From the NCBI GenBank assembly GCA_030669345.1, contig DAOVDX010000004.1:1-37878 (forward strand): DNA of 37,878 nt. Direction: 5' to 3'. Positions 28,685-37,878 of this stretch are shown here, piece after piece. Within the stretch, counting starts at the first letter, position 1; every line of letters starts with the position of its first letter. The notes below the pieces were generated by a model that ran no database searches, had not been told where the DNA came from, and saw only the letters and a program-made list of their open reading frames with translations. The position numbers were made by a program, and so were the translations under genes. This DNA is from Methyloceanibacter sp. (GTDB lineage Bacteria; Pseudomonadota; Alphaproteobacteria; Rhizobiales; Methyloligellaceae).

Positions 28685-29626
28685 GTGGAACACACGATCG
28701 TCTTCCTCGATCGAGAGTCGGTTGGCGCCGATGTGCGCAAGCCAGATTTCCCGCACAACTACAAAGAATACGACTCCACGTGGACGCCTGAGGAGATCGT
28801 CGATCGCCTCAAGGACGCCAGCATCGCCCTGATCAATAAGGTTCCGATGCGTGCCGACGTGCTGAAGCAGCTGCCGAATTTGAAGCTGATCGCCGTCGCC
28901 GCCACGGGCACCGACGTGGTCGACAAGGCCTACTGCAAAGAGGTTGGCATCGCCGTCGTCAATATCCGCAATTACGCCTTCAACACCGTGCCCGAGCATG
29001 TGATCGCGCTGATGTTTGCGCTGCGCCGCAATCTGCTCGCTTACGTCGCCGACGTGCGCAAGGGCCGTTGGGGCGAGGTCGATCAGTTCTGCTTCTTCGA
29101 TCACCCGATCCGCGACATCGCCGGTTCGACCCTCGGCGTCATTGGCTACGGCGCCATTGGCAAGGCCGTGGCCAAGCGGGCCGAGTGTCTCGGCATGAAA
29201 ATCCTGCCCTATGACGTGTTTCCGCAGGATGGCCTGGTTGACCTTGAGACGCTGATCAAAGAGAGCGACGTCATCACGCTGCATTGTCCGCTGACGCCCG
29301 AGACCAAGAACATGATCGGCGCCAAAGAGTTCGAGATGATGAAGTCGACGGCGATCCTCATCAACACGGCGCGCGGCGGTCTGGTGGACGAGGCCGCTTT
29401 GGCCGAAGCGCTTAAGAGCGGCACCATAGCCGGCGCGGGCTTTGACGTTCTGACGGCGGAGCCGCCAAAGGAGGGCAATATTCTCCTGGACCTGGACATG
29501 CCGAACCTCATCGTGACGCCCCATGTGGCGTGGGCGAGCCGAGAGGCTATGCAGATTCTGGCCGATCAACTCATCGACAACATCGAGGCGTTCGTTGCGG
29601 GCAAGCCGCAGAACGTCGTCGAGTAG
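28685..29626 (+). CDS. hprA: Hydroxypyruvate reductase (NAD(P)H-dependent glycerate dehydrogenase)
   Basis: 313 aa D-2-hydroxyacid dehydrogenase: LGVIGYGAIGKAVAKRAECLG, INTARGGLVDEAAL, TPHVAWAS; GTG start. Confidence 0.95.
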   Translation: MEHTIVFLDRESVGADVRKPDFPHNYKEYDSTWTPEEIVDRLKDASIALINKVPMRADVLKQLPNLKLIAVAATGTDVVDKAYCKEVGIAVVNIRNYAFNTVPEHVIALMFALRRNLLAYVADVRKGRWGEVDQFCFFDHPIRDIAGSTLGVIGYGAIGKAVAKRAECLGMKILPYDVFPQDGLVDLETLIKESDVITLHCPLTPETKNMIGAKEFEMMKSTAILINTARGGLVDEAALAEALKSGTIAGAGFDVLTAEPPKEGNILLDLDMPNLIVTPHVAWASREAMQILADQLIDNIEAFVAGKPQNVVE

Positions 29627-29645
29627 ATTCTAAGGGCAAGTTGAA

Positions 29646-30503
29646 ATGAAGAAACTGCTGTTCCTGTTCGACACCGATGAAACGCCGAGCGTGTTCGACA
29701 CGGTCGTCGGTTATGACGGCGGCGCTGACGACGTCACGGGCTATGCCAATGTAACGCCGGACAATGTGGGCGCGCTGGTCGATGGCACCATTTACACGCG
29801 CGGCGGCAAGGACAAGCAGAACACTGCGATCTTTGTCGGCGGCGGCAACATGGCCAAGGGCGAGGCGCTGTACGAGAAGGTGAAGAAGAGCTTCTTCGGT
29901 CCCTTCCGCGTCTCCGTCATGCTCGACTCTAACGGCTCCAACACGACGGCTGCTGCCGGCGTGGCGCTGCTCGCCAAGGCGAAGCCGCTCAAGGGCAAGA
30001 AGGCGCTAGTGCTCGCGGGCACCGGCCCGGTCGGCATGCGCGCGGCTGGCTTTCTCGGCATGGAAGGCGCGGAAGTGACGATCACCTCGCGCACCAAGGA
30101 TCGCGCCGAGGCAGCCGCGAAAGTCATCGAGAAGCGTTTTGGCATCAAGGTCAAAGGCGTTGCCGGCGGCACGGATGAGGAGCGCGCCGAAGCTGCCAAG
30201 GACGCCAATGTGGTGTTCACGGCTGGCGCCATCGGCATCCAGCTCCTTCCGGAGTCGGCCTGGAAAGATATTCCCAATGTCGAGCTTCTGGCCGATGTGA
30301 ATACTCAGCCGCCGCTCGGCGTCGAGGGCATCAAGGCTACCGACAAGGGCGCGGAATATGGCGACAAGGTCGCCTTCGGTGCGCTTGGTATCGGCGGGCT
30401 GAAGCTGAAGCTGCATCGTGCCTGCATCGCCAAGATGTTCGAAAGCGCCGACGCCGTATTCGACGCCGAGGAGATCTACGCGCTGGCGAAAGAGATGGCC
30501 TAA
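29646..30503 (+). CDS. mtdA: NADP-dependent methylene-H4MPT/methylene-H4F dehydrogenase
   Basis: 285 aa; MKKLLFLFDTDETPSVFDTVVGYDGGADDV, LDSNGSNTTAAAGVALLAKA, ALVLAGTGPVGMRAAGFLGMEGAEVTITSR. Confidence 0.96.
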   Translation: MKKLLFLFDTDETPSVFDTVVGYDGGADDVTGYANVTPDNVGALVDGTIYTRGGKDKQNTAIFVGGGNMAKGEALYEKVKKSFFGPFRVSVMLDSNGSNTTAAAGVALLAKAKPLKGKKALVLAGTGPVGMRAAGFLGMEGAEVTITSRTKDRAEAAAKVIEKRFGIKVKGVAGGTDEERAEAAKDANVVFTAGAIGIQLLPESAWKDIPNVELLADVNTQPPLGVEGIKATDKGAEYGDKVAFGALGIGGLKLKLHRACIAKMFESADAVFDAEEIYALAKEMA

Positions 30504-31136
30504 ATGACCGAAATCAAAGACATCGCCATCGAACCGTTCCTCGATGCGCTCGCCTCGAACGCGGCGACCCCGGGGGGCGGCAGTGCTGCTGCTATTCTCG
30601 GCGCTATGGGCGCGGCGTTGGTGAGCATGGTGTGCAATCTCACCATCGGCAAAAAGAAGTATGTCGAGGTTGAGGGGGAAATGAAGGACGTGCTGGCTAA
30701 GGCCGAGGACTTGCGTCATCGGCTGACCGGCATGATCCAAGACGACGTGAGAGCGTTTGACACGGTGATGGGCGCCTACAGGATGCCGAAGGAAACCGAC
30801 GCGGAGAAGGCTTCGCGCGGCGAGGCAATCCAGGCGGCTCTCAAGCTGGCGACCGACGTTCCCATAGCCTGCTGCCGCGTGGCGCGTGAGGTTATCGACC
30901 TTGCGCTCGTGGTTTCCGAGAAGGGTAATCTCAACGTGATCTCGGATGCCGGCGTCGGCGTGCTGGCTGCGAATGCGGCGCTACGGAGCGCCGCGCTAAA
31001 CGTTTTCATCAATGCGAAAATGATCTCTGACAAGAGCTTCGTGGACGCTAAGCTGAAAGAGTTGGATGGACTTCTTGCCGGTGCGGAAGCGCTGACCGAG
31101 AAGACCTATGACATCGTCAAGGGCAAGGTCAGCTAA
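30504..31136 (+). CDS. fchA: Methenyltetrahydrofolate cyclohydrolase
   Basis: 210 aa FTCD cyclodeaminase-like: [45 protein letters not shown] directly abuts the mtdA stop. Confidence 0.95.
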   Translation: MTEIKDIAIEPFLDALASNAATPGGGSAAAILGAMGAALVSMVCNLTIGKKKYVEVEGEMKDVLAKAEDLRHRLTGMIQDDVRAFDTVMGAYRMPKETDAEKASRGEAIQAALKLATDVPIACCRVAREVIDLALVVSEKGNLNVISDAGVGVLAANAALRSAALNVFINAKMISDKSFVDAKLKELDGLLAGAEALTEKTYDIVKGKVS

Positions 31137-31198
31137 CGCCATTTAGGCGTATAGCCTTTAGGACAAGCCCGGGCGCGAGAAGACTAGGGAGGAACGAC

Positions 31199-32377
31199 GT
31201 GGACGTTCACGAGTATCAAGCAAAAGAACTTCTGAGTGGCTTTGGCGTGCCGGTGCCGAAAGGCGCCATCGCATTTAGCCCCGATCAGGCAGTTTATGCT
31301 GCGACCGAGCTTGGCGGCTGGAATTGGGCGGTAAAGGCTCAGATTCATGCTGGCGCCAGAGGCAAGGCCGGCGGCGTCAAGATCTGCAAGACCTATAACG
31401 AGGTCCGCGCGGCGGCAGAGGGCATGCTCGGCAAGAACATGGTCACGCTGCAGACTGGCCCAGAGGGCAAGCCCGTACAGCGCGTCTATATCGAAGCGGC
31501 CGAGCCCTTCGATCGCGAGCTTTATCTTGGCTATGTGCTGGACCGTAAGGCAGAATGCATCCGGGTGATTGTTTCTAAGCATGGCGGCATGGAGATCGAG
31601 GAGATCGCCAAGTCGAACCCCGAGGAAATTCTTCAGGTCATCGTCGAGCCCGCCGTGGGCTTGCAGGCCTTCCAGGCGCGCGAACTTGCATTCCAGCTTG
31701 GCTTGAGCATCAAGCAGGCGCAGAGCGCAACGTCCACCATCATGAACGCCTATCGCGCGTTCCGTGATTGCGACGCCACCATGCTTGAGATCAACCCGTT
31801 GGTTGTGACCAAGGACGACCGTGTTTTGGCGTTCGATGCCAAGATGTCGTTCGACGATAACGCGCTGTTCCGTCGCCATAACGTCGCCGACATGCACGAT
31901 CCTTCACAGCAGGATCCGCGCGAGGCGCAAGCGGCCGAGCACAACCTCAACTATATCGGTCTCGACGGCGAGATTGGCTGCATCGTGAATGGTGCGGGCC
32001 TCGCCATGGCGACCATGGACATGATCCAGCACGCGGGCGGTACGCCGGCGAACTTCCTCGACGTGGGCGGCGGCGCTTCGCCGGACCGTATCGCCACGGC
32101 GCTGAAGCTCGTCCTTTCGGACACCAACGTGAAGGCCATTCTGGTCAACATCTTTGCCGGCATCAATCGCTGCGACTGGGTAGCGAAGGGTGTGGTGCAG
32201 GCAGCAGAGAGCGTGGACATCAAGGTGCCGATGATCGTTCGTCTGGCGGGTACCAATGTCGAAGAGGGCCGGAAAATTCTGACCGAAAGCGGCGTCAAGC
32301 TGATTACCGCCGAGACGTTGGCCGAGGCGGCCAGCAAAGCGGTTGAAGCCTGCGAAGCTGCCAAGAGCGCGGCCTAA
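31199..32377 (+). CDS. mtkA: Malate thiokinase (malate--CoA ligase) beta subunit
   Basis: 392 aa SucC-like ATP-grasp: [39 protein letters not shown]; in the serine-cycle cluster before mtkB. GTG start. Confidence 0.94.
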   Translation: MDVHEYQAKELLSGFGVPVPKGAIAFSPDQAVYAATELGGWNWAVKAQIHAGARGKAGGVKICKTYNEVRAAAEGMLGKNMVTLQTGPEGKPVQRVYIEAAEPFDRELYLGYVLDRKAECIRVIVSKHGGMEIEEIAKSNPEEILQVIVEPAVGLQAFQARELAFQLGLSIKQAQSATSTIMNAYRAFRDCDATMLEINPLVVTKDDRVLAFDAKMSFDDNALFRRHNVADMHDPSQQDPREAQAAEHNLNYIGLDGEIGCIVNGAGLAMATMDMIQHAGGTPANFLDVGGGASPDRIATALKLVLSDTNVKAILVNIFAGINRCDWVAKGVVQAAESVDIKVPMIVRLAGTNVEEGRKILTESGVKLITAETLAEAASKAVEACEAAKSAA

Positions 32378-32400
32378 AGGTCATCGGAGAGAGATAAGTT

Positions 32401-33285
32401 ATGAGCATTCTGATTGACGAAACCACACCGGTCGTCGTGCAAGGCATGACGGGTGACAAGGGCACCTTCCACGCCAAAGAGGCGATCGAATACGGCACCA
32501 ACGTGGTTGCCGGCGTGACCCCCGGTAAGGGCGGTGGCAGGCATCTCGACCGGCCGCTGTTCGACACCATGAAACAGGCCGTCAAGGAAACCGGCGCAAA
32601 GGCGACCATTACTTTCGTGGCGCCTGCGTTCTGTTCCGACGCTATCATGGAAGCGGCCGACGCCGGCATCGAGCTGATCTGCTCGATCACCGACGGCATC
32701 CCGGCTCAGGACATGATGCGCGTGAAGCGCTACCTGATGCGTTATCCCAAAGAGAGCCGCGCGATGATGGTGGGCCCGAACTGTGCCGGCATCATCAGCC
32801 CCGGCAAGGCCATGCTCGGCATCATGCCCGGGCATATCTATCTGCAAGGCAAGGTCGGCGTGATTTCGCGTTCCGGCACGCTCGGCTACGAAGCCGCCTC
32901 ACAGATGAAGGCCGAGGGCATCGGCATCACCACATCTGTCGGCATCGGTGGCGACCCGATCAACGGTTCGTCCTTCCTGGATCACCTCGCATTGTTCGAG
33001 GAAGACCCGGAGACCGAAGCCGTGCTGATGATCGGTGAAATCGGTGGTCCGCAGGAAGCCGAGGCTTCGGTCTGGATCAAAGAAAATATGTCGAAGCCGG
33101 TTATCGGCTTCGTCGCTGGCCTGACCGCTCCCAAGGGACGGACTATGGGCCATGCCGGCGCCATCATCTCGGCTGCTGGTGACAGCGCTGCCGAGAAGGC
33201 CGAAATCATGCGCGAATGTGGGCTGACTGTTGCGCCCAATCCGAGCGAGTTCGGCACGACCGTGGCGAAGGTGCTTGGAGCCTAA
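32401..33285 (+). CDS. mtkB: Malate thiokinase alpha subunit
   Basis: 294 aa SucD-like: VVVQGMTGDKGTFHAKEAIEYGTNVVAGVTPGKGG, TMGHAGAIISA active-site His; cluster context. Confidence 0.94.
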   Translation: MSILIDETTPVVVQGMTGDKGTFHAKEAIEYGTNVVAGVTPGKGGGRHLDRPLFDTMKQAVKETGAKATITFVAPAFCSDAIMEAADAGIELICSITDGIPAQDMMRVKRYLMRYPKESRAMMVGPNCAGIISPGKAMLGIMPGHIYLQGKVGVISRSGTLGYEAASQMKAEGIGITTSVGIGGDPINGSSFLDHLALFEEDPETEAVLMIGEIGGPQEAEASVWIKENMSKPVIGFVAGLTAPKGRTMGHAGAIISAAGDSAAEKAEIMRECGLTVAPNPSEFGTTVAKVLGA

Positions 33286-33292
33286 GGAAAAG

Positions 33293-33317
33293 CCTCGCGT
33301 TTCTCGCAAGGTTTTTT
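33293..33317 (+). terminator. Candidate intrinsic terminator or attenuator after mtkB
   Basis: CCTcGCG-TTTCT-CGCaAGG followed by TTTTTT (33312-33317), eight bases after the mtkB stop. Confidence 0.6.
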
Positions 33318-33475
33318 GAAGGTCCGCAAAGGTTATGGGTGGGGCGCGTGTCGTCCCATCCGACCTTGTCCGTGACGGAGCTGGCGCCAAGGGCATGGAT
33401 GCCGAGGCGATATGGTATCGCCCGGAACCAACTTATCGAAGCCGATCGAGCTGATCGGAGTGCCAGCGTTTGCTA

Positions 33476-36241
33476 ATGAGTAAGGCCCCCAAACAGTCCG
33501 CGCCGAAAACCAACACCGGCATAGCTCCGCTTATCAGCGGGACATCGGCCAAGGATGCGTCCGACATTCTGTTTGGTCTCCTCATGGAGATTGTGAATCG
33601 ACACCAGCCCGAGCTTGTGGGCGTGTTTGACGGTAGCGCCGATACCTCCGGGTATTCTCCGGAGATGATGGCCCGGGCGCTGCAAGCCCAAGGCATCTGG
33701 TTCCAACTTCTTTCCATCGCCGAACAGAACGCGTCCATGCGCCGCCGCCGCCATATTGAGCGCACGCGCGGGCGCGATGCATTGCGCGGCACGTTCGACA
33801 ATGTGCTGGCCGAGGCATCGGCTGCGGGCATCGCGCCGAAGGAGATCGAGGATCTTCTATCGAGCTTGCGCATCCGCCCCGTGATCACCGCGCACCCGAC
33901 AGAATCGAAGCGCGTCACGGTGCTTGAGAAATACCGCAAGATCTATCTCCTCATGCGCGAGTTAGAGGGCACACGATGGACCGAGCGGGAGCGGCAAGCG
34001 TTTCGCGACGACATTCGTGACCAGATCGAACTCGTGTGGATGACCGGCGAGCTTCATCTGGAGAAGCCAACGGTCGAGCACGAAGTTTTGCGCGGGCTCC
34101 ATTTCTTCGACGAGACCTTGTTTGAGAAGGCGCCGGAGATGATGGCGCTGCTCGACGACGCACTCACGAAGCATTATCCGAACGAGCATTACGAGCTTCC
34201 GCCCTTCTTCCAGTTTGGCTCGTGGATCGGTGGCAACCGTGACGGCAATCCTCACGTCAACACCTCGGTGACGGGATGGACCTTGCGGCAGAACGCTCTC
34301 GCTGCCCTTCGCCACTATCGCGAGCGTCTCGTGCAACTCGCGCGCACGCTGTCCATCACCGAGCGCTCTTTGCCGGTGCCGAAGGAATTTCAGAGCGAAC
34401 TTGCCTTGGCATTGAAGTTGAGCGGTGAGGCGGAAGCCATCGCCGCACGCAATCCCGGCGAGCCCTACCGCCAATTCCTGACCGTCATGCTGCGCAAGCT
34501 CGACGCCAGCATTGTCCGTGGCGAGGGCGGAGAGCTAGAGGATGGCGTGCCGCATTACGGCAGCGCCGATCAGCTGATGCACGATTTGCGTCTCATAGAG
34601 CGGGCGCTCACCGATGCCAACAGCCCGTCCATCGCCGCCGACCTTGTGCGCCCCGTGCGCCGGGCCGTTGAGCTGTTCCGCTTTTCCACGGTGCGGCTCG
34701 ATCTTCGTGAGAACACCACGCGCACGACGCAAGCCCTGCAAGCTTTGTGGTCGGCGACGGCCGGCCAGGGCGAGGGCAGCCCGCCGGAGTTAGGGAGCGC
34801 GGAATGGCGGACATGGCTCCTGGCCGAGCTAGCGCGGCCGCTCACCGATGAGCGCGTGATCAGGGACCTGCCGGCGGAGGCTGCTGAAACCGTCGCCATG
34901 CTCACCCAAGCCGCTGAGACGAGGCGCGGGCTCGACCGCGATGCCTTCGGTACCTTCATCCTCTCCATGGCAGGCTCGGTGGACGACATTCTCGGCGCCT
35001 ATCTGCTGGCCAAGGAGGGCGGGCTGTTCCTCGACGACGCCGGCACCGAGATTTGCGCCATGCCCATCGTGCCACTGTTTGAGACCATCGAGGATTTGCG
35101 TGCTGCGCCCGCCATCATGCGCGAGGCGCTGGCCATTCCCCTCATCCGTCGCTCCACCCATTGGCAGGGTGGCTTACAAGAAGTGATGCTCGGCTATTCG
35201 GACAGCAACAAGGATGGCGGGTTCATCGCGTCCAACTGGGAGCTGTCCAAGGCGCAAACGAACTTGACGCGCGTTGGCGAGGAGGCGGGCACGGCGATTG
35301 CCTTCTTCCATGGCCGGGGCGGTTCGGTGTCGCGTGGCGGCGCGCCCACGGGCCGCGCCATTGCCGCCCAGCCTGCCGGCTCCATTCGCGGGCGCTTCCG
35401 CGTCACCGAGCAGGGCGAGGTGGTGTCGTATAAATACGCCAACAAGGGCACGTCGCTTTATCAGATGGAGCTGCTCGCTTCGAGCGTGCTGGAGCATGCC
35501 TTGAAGTCGGAGCGCGAGGTGGCGTTGAAGCCAAGCCCCGAGTTTGACGACGCGCTTGAGGCTTTGTCAGGGACATCGCGCGCCGCCTATGCCGGGCTCA
35601 TCACCCATAAGGACCTCGTGGCCTATTTCCAGGCGGCCAGTCCTTTGGAAGAAATCTCGCTTCTCAATATCGGATCGCGGCCTTCGCGGCGCTTTGGCGC
35701 CAACTCGCTGAAGGATTTGCGCGCGATTCCTTGGGTGTTTGCCTGGGCCCAGAACCGCCACATCATCACCGGTTGGTACGGCGTGGGCAGCGCCCTGCAG
35801 AATTTCCTCGAGATCCGGGGAGAGCAAGGAGAGCAGCTCCTGGCCCGGATGTTCGCTGAATCCCGTATTTTCCGCCTGATCATCGACGAGGTGGAGAAGA
35901 CGCTGGCCCTGGTCGATATGAAAATCGCTAGGGATTACGCGAGCTTAGTGCCAGACGAAAACGTCCGTGCGACCATTTTTGCCATGATTGAGAAGGAGCT
36001 TGCACTGACGACCGAGATGGTGCTGAAAGTGTCGGGTGGAACGGAGATCGCTGGGCGATTTTCACAGTTCCGCGGCTCTTTGGCCGTGAGGCTCCCCACC
36101 ACAAACGAGGTCAACCGCGAGCAGGTCGATCTCTTGCGCCGTTTCCGGGCGACAGAGACCGACGCTGAACGCGAGAAATTCAAATCCGCATTACTGCTTT
36201 CCATCAACACCGTTGCCGCCGGTCTCGGCGCCACAGGATAA
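33476..36241 (+). CDS. ppc: Phosphoenolpyruvate carboxylase
   Basis: About 921 aa; TAHPTESKRVTVLEKYRKIY, FGSWIGGNRDGNPHVN, GYSDSNKDGGFIASNWEL, FHGRGGSVSRGGAPTGRAI. ATG 33476 preferred, but TTG 33470 has a better-spaced GGAG. Confidence 0.95.
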   Translation: MSKAPKQSAPKTNTGIAPLISGTSAKDASDILFGLLMEIVNRHQPELVGVFDGSADTSGYSPEMMARALQAQGIWFQLLSIAEQNASMRRRRHIERTRGRDALRGTFDNVLAEASAAGIAPKEIEDLLSSLRIRPVITAHPTESKRVTVLEKYRKIYLLMRELEGTRWTERERQAFRDDIRDQIELVWMTGELHLEKPTVEHEVLRGLHFFDETLFEKAPEMMALLDDALTKHYPNEHYELPPFFQFGSWIGGNRDGNPHVNTSVTGWTLRQNALAALRHYRERLVQLARTLSITERSLPVPKEFQSELALALKLSGEAEAIAARNPGEPYRQFLTVMLRKLDASIVRGEGGELEDGVPHYGSADQLMHDLRLIERALTDANSPSIAADLVRPVRRAVELFRFSTVRLDLRENTTRTTQALQALWSATAGQGEGSPPELGSAEWRTWLLAELARPLTDERVIRDLPAEAAETVAMLTQAAETRRGLDRDAFGTFILSMAGSVDDILGAYLLAKEGGLFLDDAGTEICAMPIVPLFETIEDLRAAPAIMREALAIPLIRRSTHWQGGLQEVMLGYSDSNKDGGFIASNWELSKAQTNLTRVGEEAGTAIAFFHGRGGSVSRGGAPTGRAIAAQPAGSIRGRFRVTEQGEVVSYKYANKGTSLYQMELLASSVLEHALKSEREVALKPSPEFDDALEALSGTSRAAYAGLITHKDLVAYFQAASPLEEISLLNIGSRPSRRFGANSLKDLRAIPWVFAWAQNRHIITGWYGVGSALQNFLEIRGEQGEQLLARMFAESRIFRLIIDEVEKTLALVDMKIARDYASLVPDENVRATIFAMIEKELALTTEMVLKVSGGTEIAGRFSQFRGSLAVRLPTTNEVNREQVDLLRRFRATETDAEREKFKSALLLSINTVAAGLGATG

Positions 36242-36259
36242 ACCAGGAGGGACTATAGA

Positions 36260-37234
36260 ATGAGCTTTACCCTGATTCAGCAGGCGACTCCTCGTCTGCA
36301 CCGTTCGGAGCTGGCCGTGCCGGGCTCCAACCCGTCTTTGTTCGAGAAGGCCGCCAAGGGCGGCGCCGACGTGATCTTCCTTGACCTTGAGGACGCCGTT
36401 GCGCCCGACGATAAGGAGCAGGCTCGCAAGAACATCATCCAGGGCCTGAACGACATCGACTGGGGCAACAAGACCATGATGATCCGCATCAATGGTCTCG
36501 ACACCCATTACGCCTACAAGGACGTCGTCGACATTCTGGAGAATTGCCCGCGCCTCGACATGATCTTGATCCCCAAGGTCGGTGTGCCAGAGGACGTCTA
36601 CGCCATCGACATGCTGGTGACGCAGATCGAGCAGTTCAAGAAATACGAGAAGAAGATCGGCCTTGAGCTTCTCATCGAGACAGCGCTTGGCATGGCCAAT
36701 GTCGAGGACATCGCCCAGTCGAGCCCGCGCGTTGAGGCCATGAGCTTCGGCGTGGCCGACTATGCCGCCTCCACCCGCGCCCGCACCATGGGCATCGGCG
36801 CCCCGCATCCGGATTACGGCATCCTTTCCGACAAGGATGAGAGCGGCTCCGACCGTGACTTCTACTGGAACGACCCTTGGCACTATGCGCTGTCGCGCAT
36901 GATGGTCGCTTGCCGTGCATACGGCCTGCGCCCGATCGACGGTCCGTTCGGTGACTTCTCTGACCCGGACGGTTATCTGGCAGCCGCCAAGCGCGCGGCC
37001 GTGCTCGGCTTTGAAGGCAAATGGGCGATCCATCCTTCGCAGGTTGATCTCGCCAACCAGGTCTTCACCCCGTCGGAAGCCGAGGTCACTAAGGCCACGC
37101 GCATCGTCGAGGCCATGGAGCAGGCAGCGAAAGACGGCAAGGGCGCGGTGTCGCTCGACGGCCGGTTGATCGACATCGCCTCGATCCGTCAGGCTCAGGG
37201 GCTGCTCGACAAAGCCGCCTCCATGAAGGGCTAA
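36260..37234 (+). CDS. mclA: L-malyl-CoA/beta-methylmalyl-CoA lyase
   Basis: 324 aa HpcH/CitE-type: RSELAVPGSNPSLFEKAAKGGADVIFLDLEDAVAPDDK, WAIHPSQVDLANQVFTPS; after mtkAB-ppc. Confidence 0.95.
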   Translation: MSFTLIQQATPRLHRSELAVPGSNPSLFEKAAKGGADVIFLDLEDAVAPDDKEQARKNIIQGLNDIDWGNKTMMIRINGLDTHYAYKDVVDILENCPRLDMILIPKVGVPEDVYAIDMLVTQIEQFKKYEKKIGLELLIETALGMANVEDIAQSSPRVEAMSFGVADYAASTRARTMGIGAPHPDYGILSDKDESGSDRDFYWNDPWHYALSRMMVACRAYGLRPIDGPFGDFSDPDGYLAAAKRAAVLGFEGKWAIHPSQVDLANQVFTPSEAEVTKATRIVEAMEQAAKDGKGAVSLDGRLIDIASIRQAQGLLDKAASMKG

Positions 37235-37250
37235 GTTAGTCGAACATCGT

Positions 37251-37266
37251 GCCCGCTTCGGCGGGC
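37251..37266 (+). terminator. First of two UUCG hairpins after mclA
   Basis: GCCCGC-TTCG-GCGGGC, perfect 6-bp stem; no T-tract. Confidence 0.6.
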
Positions 37267-37277
37267 GCTCAGAATGC

Positions 37278-37308
37278 AAAATGGCCGGGGTTCGCCCCGG
37301 CCATTTTT
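37278..37308 (+). terminator. Intrinsic terminator of the serine-cycle operon
   Basis: AAAATGGCCGGGG-TTCG-CCCCGGCCATTTTT: 13-bp perfect stem with UUCG loop and T-tract (A-tract upstream makes it potentially bidirectional). Confidence 0.93.
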
Positions 37309-37334
37309 GTTGCGCAGCATTGAGACGTGAAGGT

Positions 37335-37517
37335 CTACGTGACGTCGGGCTCGCTTACGCTCTTGGTGGCGTCAGCCGTCATATCGGCTCCGCTTCTGTC
37401 CTCGCCGGTGCATTCGATGTCGTCGCACCGCGTTAAGGTGGCGGACGGCAAAAAGCTGAAGCCGTATACAAGGCCGGCCAAGGCCGCGCCGGATAATAGA
37501 GACAATACTGAAAACAT
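37335..37517 (-). CDS. Putative 60-aa small membrane/secreted protein
   Basis: MFSVLSLLSGAALAGLVYGFSFLPSATLTRCDDIECTGEDRSGADMTADATKSVSEPDVT; hydrophobic N-terminal segment, GGAG upstream on the minus strand. Internal start of ORF 37335..37691. Confidence 0.45.
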   Translation of the reverse strand: MFSVLSLLSGAALAGLVYGFSFLPSATLTRCDDIECTGEDRSGADMTADATKSVSEPDVT

Positions 37518-37680
37518 GATTTTGAGCTCCCCGTCGTTTGAGGGTGACTTATGCCAGGCGAAATTGGCGGGGTGACGACCGAATATCGGCAATTTCTCGG
37601 CAGGCTGCCTTTTCGTCGCCGCAAGCGTTACGGTTTTGTAAACGCCGGGCCTACGTTGGGACCCATCAAGGAGAGAGCCG

Positions 37681-37878
37681 ATGACGATCACGGGCGGATG
37701 TTTATGCGGCGCGGTGCGCTACGCGATCGAGGCCGAGCCGATGGTGACGCGCACTTGCTGGTGTGCCGACTGCCAGAAATTCGCCGGCGGTAACGCCACC
37801 GTGAATGTGGTGTTCCCCAGCGAGGCCGTGAAGATCGAGGGCGAGCTTCGCGATTACGCCAGCACCGCCGCAAGCGGC
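37681..37878 (+). CDS. GFA/CENP-V domain protein, N-terminal fragment (runs off the right edge)
   Basis: MTITGGCLCGAVRYAIEAEPMVTRTCWCADCQKFAGGNATVNVVFPSEAVKIEGELRDYASTAASG...; GCLCGAVRY and CxCxxCQ GFA motif; AAGGAGAG upstream. Absent from the ORF track because no stop lies in the window. Confidence 0.9.
   Translation, partial: MTITGGCLCGAVRYAIEAEPMVTRTCWCADCQKFAGGNATVNVVFPSEAVKIEGELRDYASTAASG

Noticed and set aside
31199-33285. mtkAB being TCA-cycle sucCD
   Set aside because: They are SucCD-like, but placement between fchA and ppc-mclA and sequence character fit malate thiokinase; a phylogeny would settle it.
36191-37279. 362-aa minus-strand ORF opposite mclA
   Set aside because: Antisense shadow spanning the ppc end and the mclA coding region.
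1-37878. Mobile elements, CRISPR, phage or defence islands
   Set aside because: No transposase/integrase-like protein, spaced direct repeats or tRNA-like segment seen; gene order looks like conserved chromosome.

Overview
The window reads as a conserved chromosomal segment of a high-GC alphaproteobacterium, most likely a Rhizobiales/Hyphomicrobiales-type serine-cycle methylotroph (taxonomy is inferred from gene content and order). Left to right: hisC 5' end(-), metX-metW, a methyltransferase(-), gloB, a cupin; phaB and phaA(-) divergent from phaR; plsC and a DUF218 gene(-); ftsX-ftsE(-); a zinc-ribbon/DUF3426 gene and hpt; DUF2333, TIGR02302, lysA, a small lipoprotein and argH(-); tlpA; a secreted orphan plus a D-Ala-D-Ala carboxypeptidase(-); a spermidine-synthase-like gene, a zinc-ribbon methyltransferase and a DksA-like gene. 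The segment ends in a compact serine-cycle island: gck(-) divergent from ftfL-sgaA-hprA-mtdA-fchA-mtkA-mtkB-ppc-mclA(+). I found no tRNA, rRNA, mobile element, CRISPR array or defence system. No gene cluster here looks like an undescribed system. The observations most worth a second look are non-coding: structured-looking intergenic and leader segments in the serine-cycle operon (a pseudoknot-topology element between ftfL and sgaA, hairpins over the ftfL and sgaA stop codons, an internal terminator plus three hairpins before ppc), a strand-specific hairpin between phaA and phaB, and candidate operators in the phaA/phaR intergenic region. All structures were found by eye; no folding or homology search was run.
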